Source: Volutella citrinella (taxonomy: Eukaryota; Ascomycota; Sordariomycetes; Hypocreales; Nectriaceae). Taken from it: a stretch of 64,000 bases of DNA. The notes under the pieces were generated by a model. That model worked only from the letters and a program-made list of their open reading frames with translations. It was not told where the DNA came from and made no database searches. How positions within the stretch are numbered: the stretch's first letter is position 1; each line of letters opens with the position of its first letter. The translations under genes were made by a program, and so were the position numbers. The stretch covers positions 992,001 to 1,056,000 of the forward strand of contig JAWZSP010000009.1 in assembly GCA_034401135.1 (NCBI GenBank), read 5' to 3'. Below, piece after piece: positions 1 through 12,622 of this stretch.

Positions 1-2477
1 TTGTCCCTTTTCGTCGTATCCAACCGCTCCATCTGTGGATCTTGAGTGCTGGAAGCATCTAGACTCAATACCCCTAGCACCTATCTCTTCAACTTGGCCC
101 TTGCCACCCAGATCAGAACCGGGAGTGTCAGTGGGATTCATTTACCCTCGCTCACGAGCCTACTGTTCTTCTCCAGCCTCCGAACTAGTTTTGCTTCTGT
201 GCATTTCATCCCATCTCCCCCATGCTTAGCGGAAGTCGCTTCCGCCTTTCCCAAGGCCAGGCCGATACCCTGGTTTTCCACACCTCCGCGAGGCTGGTGG
301 ACGCCGGTGCCTTCAGGTTCCAGGCCATGCTGAAAAAGCGATTTTGTTGCTTTTCCACGGCATGGCTGCTGACTTGGCGATTGGAGAAGCCGTACTGTGC
401 AAAAGGATCTGACACGCCTTGGGTGTCGAGTCCCGCGGGTGACGCAACTACGGGCCACTCCTGCTGGGATGAAGCGTCACAGTAGACCAAAATTGGCCTT
501 GAACTCTTCACTGTTTCTGTTTCTGCATATTTTCGGGTCCTTGAAGTGAGGCCATTAAACCTTGTTTGGCACTGCCATCTGTACCAAGTGAAATGAGCAC
601 GAGGTGGAACGTTGAGGGTCAAACACTCGCACGCCCGTCAGAGCGTCTCTCCCTTTCTCCCACGAGAGCGATGATGTTCGCAACAGCAGCACTTCGGCAT
701 ACGATCTCCCTTGTCCCGGCTCCTGTCGATGAATTCCTCGTTGCAGCCCTGGCAAGGTGCATCAATCGTCAAGGACTCGAGATACAACCCTCAGGGTTCC
801 TTTCGTAAGCGCCTGTGCAAAGTCCCGAGCACTTGGAAGAATCAAGCAAGCGCTGGAGTGGGTGCTTCCCTTGCCTTGTCGTTCTCCATTCTTGTGCCCC
901 TGTCCCACAGGTCTCGTCCATTGGCCGTATTCATTCCAAGCCGGCCGGCCATGGCTCGACTGATGAATCTTCACCCCTCTGCTCCCCCCCTAGCCAAGTC
1001 GTTCCCGTTCTGAGGCACGGAGACTAGTTCGGCCCTGTGCCTCTTTGCCAAGTTCACATCCAGAACAGGGTCTCCTCTAGAGCGAGTTGTTCACTGGGAC
1101 CAATTACCGTTGGCCCAGCTCGATGCCGATGGACGCCATATCGGCAGGCCTGCTAGCCCAAGCGGAGCCACTACCATTTTCCCCCTTCGGTCACGGAGCC
1201 TGGTCCCATCTCTTGATCGGGTGCGTACTCGCTCGCACCTCGGGCTGCAGGCTCGTGTTTCTGGCCTCTTCAAGGTGCCGTCTCGAAGCCTTGTATGGTC
1301 TCTTCGGCATGTGGCGCACACCGCCATCCAGCTCGTTCGTCGCCACGCCACCACGCTCACCTTCACGTTTCGTGTCTGTCAGCCCCTAGTTCAACTTGAG
1401 ACGCCACGCGATAGAGAACCATGATCCGTTTAATTATAGTATAAGCGCCCACGTAACCTTCATCTGCAGCCGGTCCAACATTGCGCTCATTCCACGTGAA
1501 GAGATGGCCCGAATAACGCAAGCCAGAGTGGTTTCTCTTTTTGCTACGCGCCCTGAATCTCAGGCGGCCTGGCTGCGGCCCCTCATCAATTTTCTTTTGC
1601 TTGCCTTGTGCCCCCCCCAGCGCCGGGGGGCCTTTTGGTGACGGCCTTGTGCATGGTGCCTAAACGCCCACGCACGAGGACATATGACAGATGATCTTGC
1701 AATCTACGACATCAAGGACTGCCAACGTGGGCCCCCCGCAGGGCAAAGAGTTTGAACACGCAACAAGGGTTCCATTTTTTGCATACATCTCTGATTCCCG
1801 TACTCCAATTTCATTCGTTACACTGCAGATGTGCCCTCAACAATACCTCAATCGTAATTTATTCGCAACAAGTCGCCGCAACTCCTCATTTACCCGCTTC
1901 CATTGCGGCAAGACGCCAGACACCATCTCTGCTTTTCCGGCAGCGCTCGGTTCATCCGGTCTTCCGTTCGGATAAGGCCAAGATTGCCACCGTTCGCAAC
2001 CAAGCCCGAAAAGAGCGAAGGACACACCGATTACTGGCCTATAGAACGCAAGACGGGCCTGCTGGCACACTACCACTCCCTGCACGATCGATGGAAGGTC
2101 GCGGGCGGCAAGTTCCAGGCTGGGGGTGAGTCCCGAAGTGCGTGGGCCGGTGTAGTTTTCGCGGTGCTTTTTTTTTCTTTTTGGGAAAGGAGGGGATATC
2201 ACACATCTTATAGGCAGGCAAGGTCGACGGTGACGGCCGGTTGGCACTGGGATTGCGTTGCCTCGGTCGTTTCCGGACTATTTACCTCCTTTATGCGTGT
2301 CTTTGGGAGATATGAGCTGTTGCTTGTTGAATCTCCGGTGCTGAATTGGTCTTGATCCTCTGGGGGAGCCAATGTCGAGGGTCGATGCTGGACACAATCT
2401 CTACCACCAGGTACTGGAGAGGAGGAGACGACCTCAATTCCAGAGATTTTACTCCTTGTGACCAAGTTTTCATTCTC
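1..2477. other. Intergenic or unresolved, no supportable gene
   Basis: I see no reading frame here with recognisable domains or a convincing exon chain. The open frames are short, rich in Arg/Pro/Ser, and overlap each other on both strands, as expected by chance in GC-rich DNA. The right end is the 3' flank of the quinate-repressor-like gene. Exons of a gene lying mostly to the left of the window cannot be excluded. Confidence 0.5.
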
Positions 2478-4784
2478 TCAGTAATTCCGAGTCCCTTTTG
2501 CTAATCGCACGAAGCTGTATGGTACGTTTTGTCCAACAAGCAACCGCAATGTCTCGACGGTGGTGAAGGCGGCCACATCTACTGCTCCATATACAGCAAA
2601 ACCACTCTTCTCGGCCACGAAACCGAGATCAGAACTACGTCGAGAGTCTCCGTCCGCCAGATCCAGGAACACCTTCTTGGTATTCGTCGAAGCCCGCGAA
2701 CCTCCGGTCCCGAACGCTCGAACCAACATTGCAACAAGATTGCTTTTGTCATGTCCAAGTGTCGAAACTATCACAAAGGGCGCGTTTTCGTTGATGTCCG
2801 ATCGAGCCCTCTGCAAACTTTCCAGGCTAATAAACTGCTCTATTGGTGGCGCGTATTTCGCAAGAGCAGGTGGCGTGCGGAAACCGATGGTATAAATTTT
2901 GGACATCTTCAATGCCTTCAAGGCAAAGAACACAGCTGCGGCATCGTCGGATGATGATGCAATGACCACAGCGGACCGTCCAAAGTACGCAGAAGGCGAA
3001 AAGTCGTGTGTCAAGGTGCTGAGTATCCCCTTCCACCCTGCATTATCAAAGACCAACGTAGAATTCGGGGGTAGTCCAGATTGGTTGGTATGGTCAAAAG
3101 AGTCACTTCGTCGGTGTCCAGGACTAGACGGTAGTGACTGTGGTGATGAGGAGTTGGTTGATGATGAACCAGACTTGACTACTATTGTATCGACTATTCC
3201 AATGGCTTGAGCAGCTTCCGTGAGTATCGGGCCATCCCCCCCATTAAGGCCTGTGAGAAAGGGGCTGTTCTTTGTCAACGTGCGGTGGTGTAGCCCTGGG
3301 TTCAGATATGCACCTCCAAAATGTTTCTGGTTGCACCAAGTGTCCATCCGTCCCGGATTCGTTGACTGTCTCTCCACCAAGGAGAAATGATGTGGGAGGC
3401 CCAGTTCATTGAAACACTTCTCGTAAAAGGGTGCTTGCGGCGTTGCACAGCGGGAAGAAGTACTGCTAATGCCATATATCTGTTTCCTCGGAAGATGTCC
3501 CATCATGGAGAGGGCGGCGTTGATCTGCGCGGCGCTGAGCTGGCCAGGTGCCGCGATGATAGGAAGAAGCGGGTGTGTGATGGGAGTGAAAACTCGGTTC
3601 AAGGTCCTTGAGAATTGGCCAACTTCGCCCATGTTGACAGCTGAGAAGGGAGGTGCATCGGGGTACTCGGTCCGGATTCGGGAACGGAAGTATTCCAGTT
3701 CAAAGTTCTCGTTGTGTTCGTTGATAATGGCAATCATCTTGATGATGTCAGCGTACCGCCTGGACTGTTCGAAGACTCCTTGTGCGTATTGAGACGGCCA
3801 TTTAAAGGTCCCAGAAAAGTCATGGAATGCAGACATTATTCGAGAATTGCCGCGATTCTCGAATAATCGTCTCCTCATCTCCTCTGGCAGCCAAAGTTCC
3901 ACATCAATGTATTCCACACCCCATTGAATAGCACGACTCAAATATTCATAATATATCTCCGGTTTGTCCATCGGGAATTTTCCATTCTCTCGAGTACACC
4001 GAGTCGTGAAGATGATAGGCAATTCTGTTCGTTGTCGGAGTAACATGAGTTGTTCGCCAACGTAGCTTAGGCTGGGGACTTGTGAAAGAGGTCTTCTATC
4101 AACGGACTCTTGAAGTAGGTCAACGCGCAACTCGACAGCATCGGCGCCGACGGTGAGGATATCGATATTCGGTAGGGCAGCATGAACATCTGGAAACGTG
4201 GTTGAGATAAAATAGGTTCTGGGTTTCGCCATGAGAGCTTCGTGGTGATTGGTCTGGCCAAGGATGAAAGAAGTGAATCTTGCTAGATCGCGTCGGAGGA
4301 ATGGTGAATCGGTATACAGGAACTCGTAGTCACAATGCGAGGATAGGTGAACGTCGGGGGGCATTCCGAGGCTGACACAGTGAGTATGAACGACAATGAC
4401 GAGACTTTGGTTCCGGGTCTCAATGTCTTGCTTTGCTTCACCAGCCATGATTCCAACCACCGCGCCACGGTCCTCGGGGGTAACTTGACAAAGCCCACCT
4501 TTTCGTTTTGTCGCCATGCCTAGAACCTCTGCGAATGTAGATACGATCTGCTCCTGGCCTTGGCCGTAAATGATGACAACTATCCTGGAATCTCCTCTTG
4601 CCGGGATGCTCCCAAAGGCGGCTTCGTTTATTAGGGAGGGGCTTCGACTTTTGCGGTCGGTATCCATACTCCCAGCACTGGAGGGCGAGCTATTCAATGC
4701 GACCGCTTGAACACAGGTGGTTGTCGAGACCGAAGCCGGGCCAGGAAGCGGCGGCTCCGGCAGCAATGGTTGAACAGTCGTCAT
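2478..4784 (-). CDS. Quinate pathway repressor-like protein (QutR/Qa-1S family)
   Basis: Intronless, 768 aa from the ATG at 4784; the frame continues upstream but without another ATG. Fungal QutR/Qa-1S proteins are inactive relatives of the last three AROM domains and repress quinate-use genes by acting on the activator. Visible modules are a degenerate nucleoside-kinase-like stretch near residues 65-180, a type I dehydroquinase-like domain at about 190-400, and a shikimate-dehydrogenase-like domain from about 430 to the end. The kinase P-loop is gone (YGQGQEQ where GxxGxGKS/T is expected). The dehydroquinase His (SAFHDFSG, His321) and Schiff-base Lys (ADIIK, Lys349) are still present. The dehydrogenase catalytic Lys motif is replaced ([12 protein letters not shown]). 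These losses fit a repressor rather than an enzyme. The protein is shorter than the roughly 900 aa I recall for QutR and Qa-1S. No quinate catabolic gene lies nearby. Confidence 0.8.
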   Translation of the reverse strand: MTTVQPLLPEPPLPGPASVSTTTCVQAVALNSSPSSAGSMDTDRKSRSPSLINEAAFGSIPARGDSRIVVIIYGQGQEQIVSTFAEVLGMATKRKGGLCQVTPEDRGAVVGIMAGEAKQDIETRNQSLVIVVHTHCVSLGMPPDVHLSSHCDYEFLYTDSPFLRRDLARFTSFILGQTNHHEALMAKPRTYFISTTFPDVHAALPNIDILTVGADAVELRVDLLQESVDRRPLSQVPSLSYVGEQLMLLRQRTELPIIFTTRCTRENGKFPMDKPEIYYEYLSRAIQWGVEYIDVELWLPEEMRRRLFENRGNSRIMSAFHDFSGTFKWPSQYAQGVFEQSRRYADIIKMIAIINEHNENFELEYFRSRIRTEYPDAPPFSAVNMGEVGQFSRTLNRVFTPITHPLLPIIAAPGQLSAAQINAALSMMGHLPRKQIYGISSTSSRCATPQAPFYEKCFNELGLPHHFSLVERQSTNPGRMDTWCNQKHFGGAYLNPGLHHRTLTKNSPFLTGLNGGDGPILTEAAQAIGIVDTIVVKSGSSSTNSSSPQSLPSSPGHRRSDSFDHTNQSGLPPNSTLVFDNAGWKGILSTLTHDFSPSAYFGRSAVVIASSSDDAAAVFFALKALKMSKIYTIGFRTPPALAKYAPPIEQFISLESLQRARSDINENAPFVIVSTLGHDKSNLVAMLVRAFGTGGSRASTNTKKVFLDLADGDSRRSSDLGFVAEKSGFAVYGAVDVAAFTTVETLRLLVGQNVPYSFVRLAKGTRNY

Positions 4785-7700
4785 GCTGTAGTCGTTTTCT
4801 TCACGCTGGGTGAGTCGTTCGTGTCGTAGACTTATCGATGCTCGCCAACAGCAAGTTAGATAGCCCAAGTCGCCCACGGGGGAGCGGCTGGCATTCCAAC
4901 ACCACCGACGTTATTCCCCGTGTTGGTTTTCTTGTGTAGGCACAAGAGCTGGTTATGGGCGAGGATTGCGGTTACGATTTCGTTTGGTTCGATCGGTGAT
5001 GGTTGGAGAGGTCGCGGGCTGGCTCGGTCGTTGGCAGTTAGATAACGATTCGCGACAACTGTAGCCGAGAGGAGAAACAGTCGCACTATGGACGGATGGA
5101 GCGCTGTTCCTTAGGCCAGCAAAACTGCAAGACCTATCGACGACTTTGCTGTGGGTGTAAGTCTAGACGCAGGTGGGCTGGGCGGGTCGGGGGCGGCGTC
5201 TTGTGGGGGTGACAACGGGAGTTCGGGTCAATGATGTATGAGAGTTCGCCCGGTGGGATGCTAGCGATCGAATCGACGGTGGGCTGCGGGCATATAGCGA
5301 GCGCATAAAAGTACTCCTGCTCGGGATCGGAAAAGGTGTCGGCGAAAGTGAGAGACGGTGAGAGCTAAGAGGTGTGAAAGACCAAGAAGTTGAGTCGTCC
5401 AAGTCGGAATGTGGGATGCGACCTTGGGGAGCTACCAATGGGCCAAGTGAGGTCTACTGTGTATTTGACTGATGGGTCACCTGTGAGATAGTGCGGCGCC
5501 CAGACGTAACAAGGGACAGGATCCCTGGCCGGACTTATTTGCAGAGAATCAGTCAAAGAGGGTGGCAAGGGGGGAGGTCCACGGCGAGGTGATACCTCGC
5601 ACACTGTCGTTGGTGGAAGGCCGGGGGCACGGGACCTGACGGCTGAGGGTGCTGAATTGTTCCACCACAGGGGGTCAGGGTCCAGGGACGACGTCAAAAG
5701 AAGAGGTATGAGGCCGGCGAATCGGGCGAAACAATTGTACGTAGCACGATGGGCGGCGCCCAGGGAGCGTGTGAGCGTAAGAGGAGCCGTCGCGAACAAC
5801 CAGAAGGCCAAGACCACGAGGTTCGAGCGAGGGCTGAGATGGACGGAAGCGTCGCTGCTTTTTCGTCGTCGCACGGCAATGTAGCCGAGGAGAAGCGCCG
5901 TATTGAGCAGATTGGAGAGAAAAGCAGGAGCCGGAAGGCACCGTGGCTGTTTCATCCGCTAGAACATGGGGGGATAGGGATAAGTTGGGGCAGCAAGTCG
6001 TGAGGGGGAGGGCGCAATCCGGAACAACAGGAGAACGGGATGAGCGGATGGGAAGGTGGCCGGTGGCAGGGAAGCGGCCGAGGAAAGGGCGAGGGGCAGG
6101 TCGGTCGCCTCGAAATCTCTGACTACTGCTACTCCAGTAGTCGCGGGCGAATTTGGTGAGCTGGCAACTACTTGACTCCTATACGTTCCCACGGTAATGG
6201 CAAGGCTGCGCCGTGGTTTTGCTCCTTTTCGAGAAGCGATCTGCTGCCCGCACACGACTCCCAAGGAAAACGTCCGACGGCTGGGTTGCCACGGCGGATG
6301 GCAACCCAGCTCGCATCATGAGTCGCAAGTACTCTGGACCGCGACGCGGGGAAAGATGCCACAGTGGGGTCAGCACAGGAACCTAATCGCCATAAGTCAC
6401 AGCTACTTGATGAGGCGCTACCCGTCCGTGGGGACAGCTTAGCGGACATTTTCATCGGCCACCACCCCGACCTTGACCTCTTTTGCGCCTCTGGGCCACT
6501 CAGAATTCGTTCCCCAACGTGGGGGGAGCGAAGCGACTGGGGTAGCGAAAGACGGAGGCTTGTGAGGTTGAAGGAGACGGCGGAATAGCTGGAGCCGAGA
6601 TTCTCCACGGCGTGTGATAGCCGGATTTCACTGCCCCCGATATTATCCACCAATCGCCCAGCTCCAGAAGATTGCTTGCCCCGCGCCATGTCTTGGTAGG
6701 GGATGTTTCGACGTCGGATCCCAGTCGTCTGGCGAGTTTGTTTCATGAGCTACCAGCACCTGGCTAGGGTTTGCAATGCAACTACGGCAGCATGACGCCG
6801 GCTAAATGCATCGTGCCTCGCTCCCCCGGACACAGGCTCCGTCTCGGGGCCTCAAGACGCTGGCCCTGTGGCGGCAGGTATTTCCACCGCTATCAACCGG
6901 CATCGCCGCGTATCAGGCCCAAAGGTACGCTACAGGAGACTATTCGTGACGCGATCCGGGCCGAGTATGAACTGTAATCATGACACTCGAGCCCTTTGCT
7001 GGTACCGTATAACCGTCGGGTGAATTGAAGCGAGGTGACCTTTTCCAGATCCTAGATCCCAGGGCCCAGCCTGACAAATCGTCTCACCTCGTGGTTCACC
7101 TGCCAGCCTGTGAGGGAAAGGAAAGACTGCTGACCTCGCCAGAGAGCGAGTCGGCCCTCGTCCGAAGACGATCGCCCGAACTGCTAGCAGTGGAGAAAGA
7201 GCTTGGGCGCCCCAATATCTGTCAAACTCGAGACTCTTCACAGCCACAACGCCATGGTCCTCCCATCGCACCCGCCCCGTATAGAGTGCTACAATACCAT
7301 GAGCCGGGCCCTTATTAGCCCCATCTCTGCAGTCAAGCAAAAACAGCCGAAGATGCTATACGCACAGTATTATGAGGCACAGACTAGTTGGCTACGATCC
7401 ACAATGCGGCCGCCCCCTGCGGCGCCTCGTCTATTAGCCTTCTCGCAGGCCTTGCGAGGGCTCTCACGATGCTTCCAAAATCCGGATAATGAGGCGGAAG
7501 AAGGCTGGTCAGGTTTGAGTCTAGACGAATTTGAGGCAACCGACCGTCTGTCCACTCAATAATTACCCACGAGGCCCCATCTTCATCACCAGTTCGCAGC
7601 CAGATGCGGGCCTGTGCATTGGAGCCCCATGTCTGTCAAGCTCGCTAGTGCTGTTCCACTGAACCCATGCTGAGGCACGGGTCGCGTGTCTATGGAGACA

Positions 7701-8325
7701 TCCACAACTTGATGTCTTCACAAACAGTCTGAAACTCGCTTTCGCAGTTGTTGCTTCTCCAATGCGAGGTTCGTCTACATCGTCAAGTGCAACTTTAAAC
7801 ACAGATTTCCCCGTGTCCAGGCCCCATGGCCCCGGGCCGGTTCTCTTACGGTCGTCAGGCCGGGCCCACCCCGGAGCCTGATGGTGATTTCCCACGAATG
7901 GCATTTCTTTCTCCCATTTCTGCGCCGCACCAGCAGAAGCCAAGACAATGGAAGAAAGCGATTCCGCCAAAAGACGAGCAGAGTTGTATCAGTTACCGGT
8001 AGGGCAAAGCGGGCTCCCGACTTTTTTGGACACCACAACCTATTGTTTCTCATTAACTATCGTCGGCTGGCGGCACCATGTGGTTCTGTCTCGGCTAACT
8101 CTTCCAGCAGGTCCCACTAATAGTCTAGGCTTTGATATGAAACGCAGCCGAGCTCTAGAAAATCAAGCGGCCTAGATAGCATGCCACTGATGCTACGTTA
8201 CGTTGACCCAAGGCATACACAAGGCAGAATTACGTGAAGGATAAAATCGATCGAATTAATTAGCATGGAAATACAGCGAGAAACAGTCAGCCCCAGGCTC
8301 GTGCTTCGCTTGGTCCATGTTGGCA
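4785..8325. other. Gene-poor gap with two doubtful minus-strand frames
   Basis: This 3.5-kb stretch has two sizeable minus-strand frames with ATG starts: 5365-5955 (196 codons, with two hydrophobic segments near its N-terminus) and 6168-6746 (192 codons, Ser/Arg-rich). Neither resembles a family I know, and composition is Pro/Ser/Arg-biased like shadow frames. I do not call them genes. The left end must hold the promoter of the quinate-repressor-like gene. Confidence 0.4.
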
Positions 8326-8875
8326 TCAATTCATGGACCACATTCCAAGCAAATTGCCCTCGGTGTCGAGGACCCTGCAGAAATGACCCATGTTGTTGCC
8401 AATCTCAGTCTTGGGGCTGTGCAAGTATCAGCTGCAGGTCGCATAATGGGAGCTCTCCTTGAACTTACATGACCCTCTTGCCGCCAAGGGTGACAGCTTT
8501 CTCAATTGCATCATTGCAGTCTCTGACACAAAATGTGGGCAGCAACGGGAGTGCCACAGGCTTGTCTGAGTTGTGATTGACAACATGGTACCCATCCGCC
8601 ATGTGCATGAGAGCTCCGTTGAGGGTTTCACCTTTCTTGAACATGTACAGCCCCTTGACGGAATCATGAAGTCCCGGCGGGTTCATGCCAGTGAACTCCC
8701 AACCCAGGAGCTCCGTGTAGAACTTCTGGGCACGCTCGACGTCAAGGACAGGCACCTCGAGCCAGCAGATCTGGCCAAGCGCTTGCTAGTGGGACTCGTC
8801 AGCCGCTGCACATTCTTCCGCAGGCCCCAATGGTATCCCTACCTCGACACGGTCCTGAGCGGCTTCTCCAGACAT
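8326..8875 (-). CDS. Glyoxalase/VOC-fold small protein
   Basis: Three exons: 8875-8843, 8785-8469 and 8416-8326, giving 146 aa. Intron 1 (57 nt) has a GCTGAC branch site just before its CACTAG acceptor; intron 2 (52 nt) starts GTAAGT. Both joins restore one continuous vicinal-oxygen-chelate domain: GQICWLEVPVLDVERAQKFY at the start, the repeated half around LPTFCVRDCNDAIEKAV, and a C-terminal KTEIGNNMGHFCRVLDTEGN segment. This resembles the YesE/PhnB-like, uncharacterised part of the glyoxalase/bleomycin-resistance superfamily, which covers isomerases, dioxygenases and binding proteins. The substrate is unknown. Metal-ligand positions of true glyoxalase I cannot be assigned safely, so I do not call it lactoylglutathione lyase. 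Confidence 0.85.
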
Positions 8876-10365
8876 TTTTGATGAGGGCAAAGATGTGAAC
8901 GGTCAGAATATTGATTCGAGTAGAGGTGAAGTTGGTTCAAAGAAAACAGCGTCCACGATGCCTCAACCCCGCCCTTTTATACTTTTTACCATCTCACGAA
9001 ATGGCTGAACGCCTCTCATTCCAGCTTCACCTTGCGCATCAGCTAAAGCAGCCGTCCGTCCCGTCCCAACCTCAATTTCTGTTGCTGCCTGATGATGGCT
9101 TGAATTTCAGGCCAATGGGCAATCGCGAACAGAAAACGCAGAGCACATGACATGGTGTCGAGAACGTGCACCGATGCACGCACTGGAGGCAGGACAAGTG
9201 CGCAAGACGCGCCTCTGGGAGGAGGCATCGTGAATGTGCGGCCGCTGTGGTCAATGGCTTGACGCCACACACGGCCGACTCAGAGCTAGGCGCAGAAATA
9301 CGGGGTAGCGGGCAGAGCTTGTGAGACAGTGGCTGGACGATCGTGGCAGGCTTGGCAGGTAGCGATTGATCGTCCCCAGCGCCAGGGTGTGTGATGCAAT
9401 TATTGTGACGGGAAAAGGTCTGCCGGTTTCGCTGTAGAACAGGCCCGGATGGGAGGCGCTCTGACAACGAAACAATCCGCAACTGTCAATCAAACCTCCT
9501 GCAGGGGAGGAAAGGCTTTGCTGCGTAACCCGACGCTTGAAAGTCCGGTCTCAGCAGTCAGCACCAATTCCGGCTAGACTCGGTACGCTATTTCCTGTAC
9601 TCTGGTGAGTATGATTATGGCAGAACTAGGAGGGCCATATTCCTGCACAACGTGTCTTGGGTTTGCAGCTTCGCACAGCCATGAAAACAGTGGCAATAAA
9701 AAACATGATTCTTTCCATCTCCTCTTGGACATTAATTTTCCAAGGTTAGCTGGTGCCCTGGCGTCAATGCATGCCCATTGCGGATGGCATGGCTCATTTG
9801 TAGGGTAGGCAGATCCAGGCTGAGTGGGTTCTGACTGCCAAGGGTCACGCAGAGAGATGTCAGCATGTCGATATGGACGGTCTAGTAGCAGCGGAAGCTG
9901 TGTCCCAAATTCCGGGTATTCGAATGGGTTGATTCATGAAATGGGGCGTGTGTGGCTGGTGGAGTTGGCCGCACAACAATAAGAACCGACCTCCATTGCT
10001 CACCGTTCCTAGGTGAAGCTCCTGCTGTGCGGCTCGAGCAGTTGCAGTGAGATTTGGGACAGCTTCCCCGGACGCAGGCCAGAGACAGGCCAAAGCTGTG
10101 CCCCACTTCACGTTGCCCGTCCAATGGCCCCGCGTAGAACCACTGAAAGGCCGTTGCCAGAGCGCGCGTCATACCACCACCAGCTCAGGTGCTCAGGTGC
10201 TTGCTTGCTTGCTTCGTCGTGTCGCAAACCTTGGTCGCATAGTTTTCCCACTCCATCTCCCACACAAAAGCATTCCATCCTCCACCTCCCATCGAATCGC
10301 GCCACGTGCTCCAAGCCATCCTTTCCAATTGCCAGACATCCTCACCATCCCGCCGACCACACACA
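8876..10365. other. Intergenic region between two divergent genes
   Basis: About 1.5 kb separates the minus-strand glyoxalase-fold gene from the plus-strand histone chaperone gene. No coding signal is convincing. The last 200 bp before 10366 are C/T-rich with CT and GCTT runs, as is common just upstream of fungal start codons. Confidence 0.5.
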
Positions 10366-12028
10366 ATGGCTGAGCCCGCTGAGCAGACCGCGCCCGTTGT
10401 CGACGAGGTCGCGAAGCCCGCCCAGGAGGCTCCCAAGCCTGCAGAGGAGACTGCGCCAGAGCCCGAGAAGCCCTCGAACCAAGAGGCCGCCACTGCCGAG
10501 GCCGATGCTGAGCAAGAGCAGGAGCAAGAGCCCGAGGAAGATGTCAAGTCCAAAAAAGTCACACTTGCCGACCTTGCTGCCAAGGGCGCTGCCCTCTACG
10601 CCCACAGGAGCTACGAGGACGCCGCCGAGATCTTCTCCTACGCCAGCATCCTCCAGGCTGAGATCAACGGTGAGACATCGCCCGAGAACGCCGAGATCCT
10701 CTTCCACTACGGCCGCAGCTTGTTCAAGGTTGGCCAGAGCAAGAGCGACGTCCTAGGCGGCAACGCTCCGGCCGAGAAGCTCAGCAAGAAGTCCAATGGC
10801 GCCGATGCCAAGCCCAAGAAGCCCGCGCAGACCGAACCAGAGAAGGTGACGAAGGAGGAGGTTGCCGTCGTTGCCGAGAGCAAGGACGGGGCGAAGAAGG
10901 AGGATGCGCCCAAGAGTGAGGCCGATGCGAAGAAGCCCCTCTTCCAGTTTACGGGAGACGAAAACTTTGATGATTCTGATGACGAGGAGGTTCGTAGATC
11001 CGCCCCTTGTGCAGGAATTGAAACTGACTTGTCTAGGGTGGCCAAGAAGGCGAGGAGGAGGAAGAGGAGGAGGACGATGACCTGGCAACGGCCTTCGAGA
11101 TTCTTGACCTGGCTCGTGTGTGTTACCACAAGAAGCTGGAGCTTCTGGCCGAGGAAGAACAGTCCGACAAGGGCAAGGAGACCGCTGAGGACTCACCTGG
11201 CGTCAAGCACGTCAAGGAGCGACTGGCTGACACCCACGACTGTCTCGCCGAGATCTCTTTGGAGAACGAACGGTGAGACCCCTTTTCGACATCGCCGCCT
11301 GGTTAAGGTATCTAACGTGCGGAATTTAGATACCCCAATGCCATTGAGGACGGCCGTATCTCGCTCAAGTACAAGCTGGAGCTCTACCCCGAAGAGTCGG
11401 AGATTATTGCCGAGGCCCACTTCAAGCTCTCTCTGGCGCTCGAGTTCGCTTCCGTCACTACCGCTGGTGACGACGGAAACGCGAAGCGCGAGGAGATGGA
11501 CCAGGGCCTGCGCGATGAGGCTGTAAAGGAGATGGAGCTCGCCATCAAGAGCTCCAAGCTCAAGCTTCAGAACAAGGAGGTCGAGCTCGCGACCATGGCC
11601 TCGCCCGAGGATAACGAGATGGCGCGCAAGGCGATCCAAGAGATGAAGGAGGTGATTGGCGACATGGAGCAGCGGGTACGTGTTGTGATTCGAATGATTC
11701 TCTACAATTGGGCCTCCGCTAATGGTGATTCTAGCTGGTTGACTTGCGCAACGACCCCATCGACACCAAGGGCCTGCTGGGCGAGGACACAAACCCACTT
11801 GGTGGCATCTTGGGCGCCGCGATGGGCGAGTCTGCTGCCGATACCAAGGCCCGAGTCGACGAAGCCAAGAAGACGGCTACCGACCTGAGCGGCCTCGTCC
11901 GCAAGAAGGCCAAGGACTCTCCGGCCCCGGCCCCCGCGGCGGCCCCCGAGGCCGAGTCCAACGGCAAGCGCAAGGCCGAAGAGCCTGCGGAAGACGAGGC
12001 CGCCAAGAAGGCCAAGGTTGAGGCTTGA
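10366..12028 (+). CDS. NASP/Sim3/Hif1-type histone chaperone (SHNi-TPR)
   Basis: Four exons: 10366-10989, 11037-11272, 11330-11675 and 11735-12028, giving 499 aa. Proteins of this family bind histone H3 (and centromeric H3) and escort it to chromatin. An acidic, Pro/Ala-rich N-terminus of about 65 residues precedes a first TPR (ADLAAKGAALYAHRSYEDAA). A long linker follows, then the family's acidic insert (DDSDDEEGGQEGEEEEEEE, about residues 200-220) interrupting TPR2, and further TPRs (ATAFEILDLARVCY; ISLENERYPNAIEDGRISLK). A helical segment comes next and the tail is a Lys/Arg/Ala-rich nuclear localisation signal (KRKAEEP..AAKKAKVEA). Introns 1-3 are 47, 57 and 59 nt. The ATG at 10366 is preferred because upstream in-frame sequence is not homologous. 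Convergent with MPP10. Confidence 0.9.
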
Positions 12029-12622
12029 TCTATCAACCGAGCCTGTTTGTTCACTAGGGGATATCATGACTTTGTGTGCGATATACGAAACAAATCCGCG
12101 GAGTTTCGGGGAGTCTTTTGGAATGACAGTGCTGGAACGGGAGGGCATCGGGATGGACTGTACTAAGATTGGGACTGGAACTGGGACCGCTGGGAGAGCT
12201 GATTCCCTCTACCGATTCTCCGTGGGCTACGTGCAGGCCAAATCATGGAGGGCCGTTTGGGCGGAGAAGTAGAGTTGGTGTGATCCGACCTAAAAAGGGG
12301 GCTACCAGGGTCATGGGACTACGTCGTGAGAATTTGACATGGAGGGCTGGATAGATAATGACTCGACAGCTGATATGGGCGAGCGAGGACTGTACCACTA
12401 GCGAGGAAGTGTATATTGCCGGATGAATGGTCACGATTTGGAATCTGCACCTTTGGATGCCTCTCAATGGTTGTTCTAAAATGTGTGAAGGAAAGGTGCA
12501 AATCGCGAGTTGTATTATGCAGTGCTCGCAAGCATGTCTCCGGCCCCAATCTATACACAAGCAACCCCGTCTTCTTCTTTTCATCCAACCCAGTAGCAGC
12601 AGCCCTTTGCTCTCTACCCCAT
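12029..12622. other. Convergent 3' intergenic region
   Basis: The 594 bp between the stop codons of the histone chaperone and MPP10 should hold both 3' untranslated regions and polyadenylation sites. I see no gene. Confidence 0.6.

Noticed and set aside
5365..5955. Minus-strand 196-codon frame with two hydrophobic stretches
   Set aside because: The start is hydrophobic, but the rest is Pro/Ser/Arg-rich with no family resemblance, and overlapping frames of similar length exist on the other strand. Not enough to call a gene.
10342..11196. Long minus-strand frames opposite the histone chaperone gene
   Set aside because: They are Leu/Gly/Ser-rich mirror images of the Glu/Ala/Lys-rich coding strand. 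The same applies to the plus-strand frames opposite MPP10 (13239-14447) and opposite the CBM48 protein gene (18453-20024).
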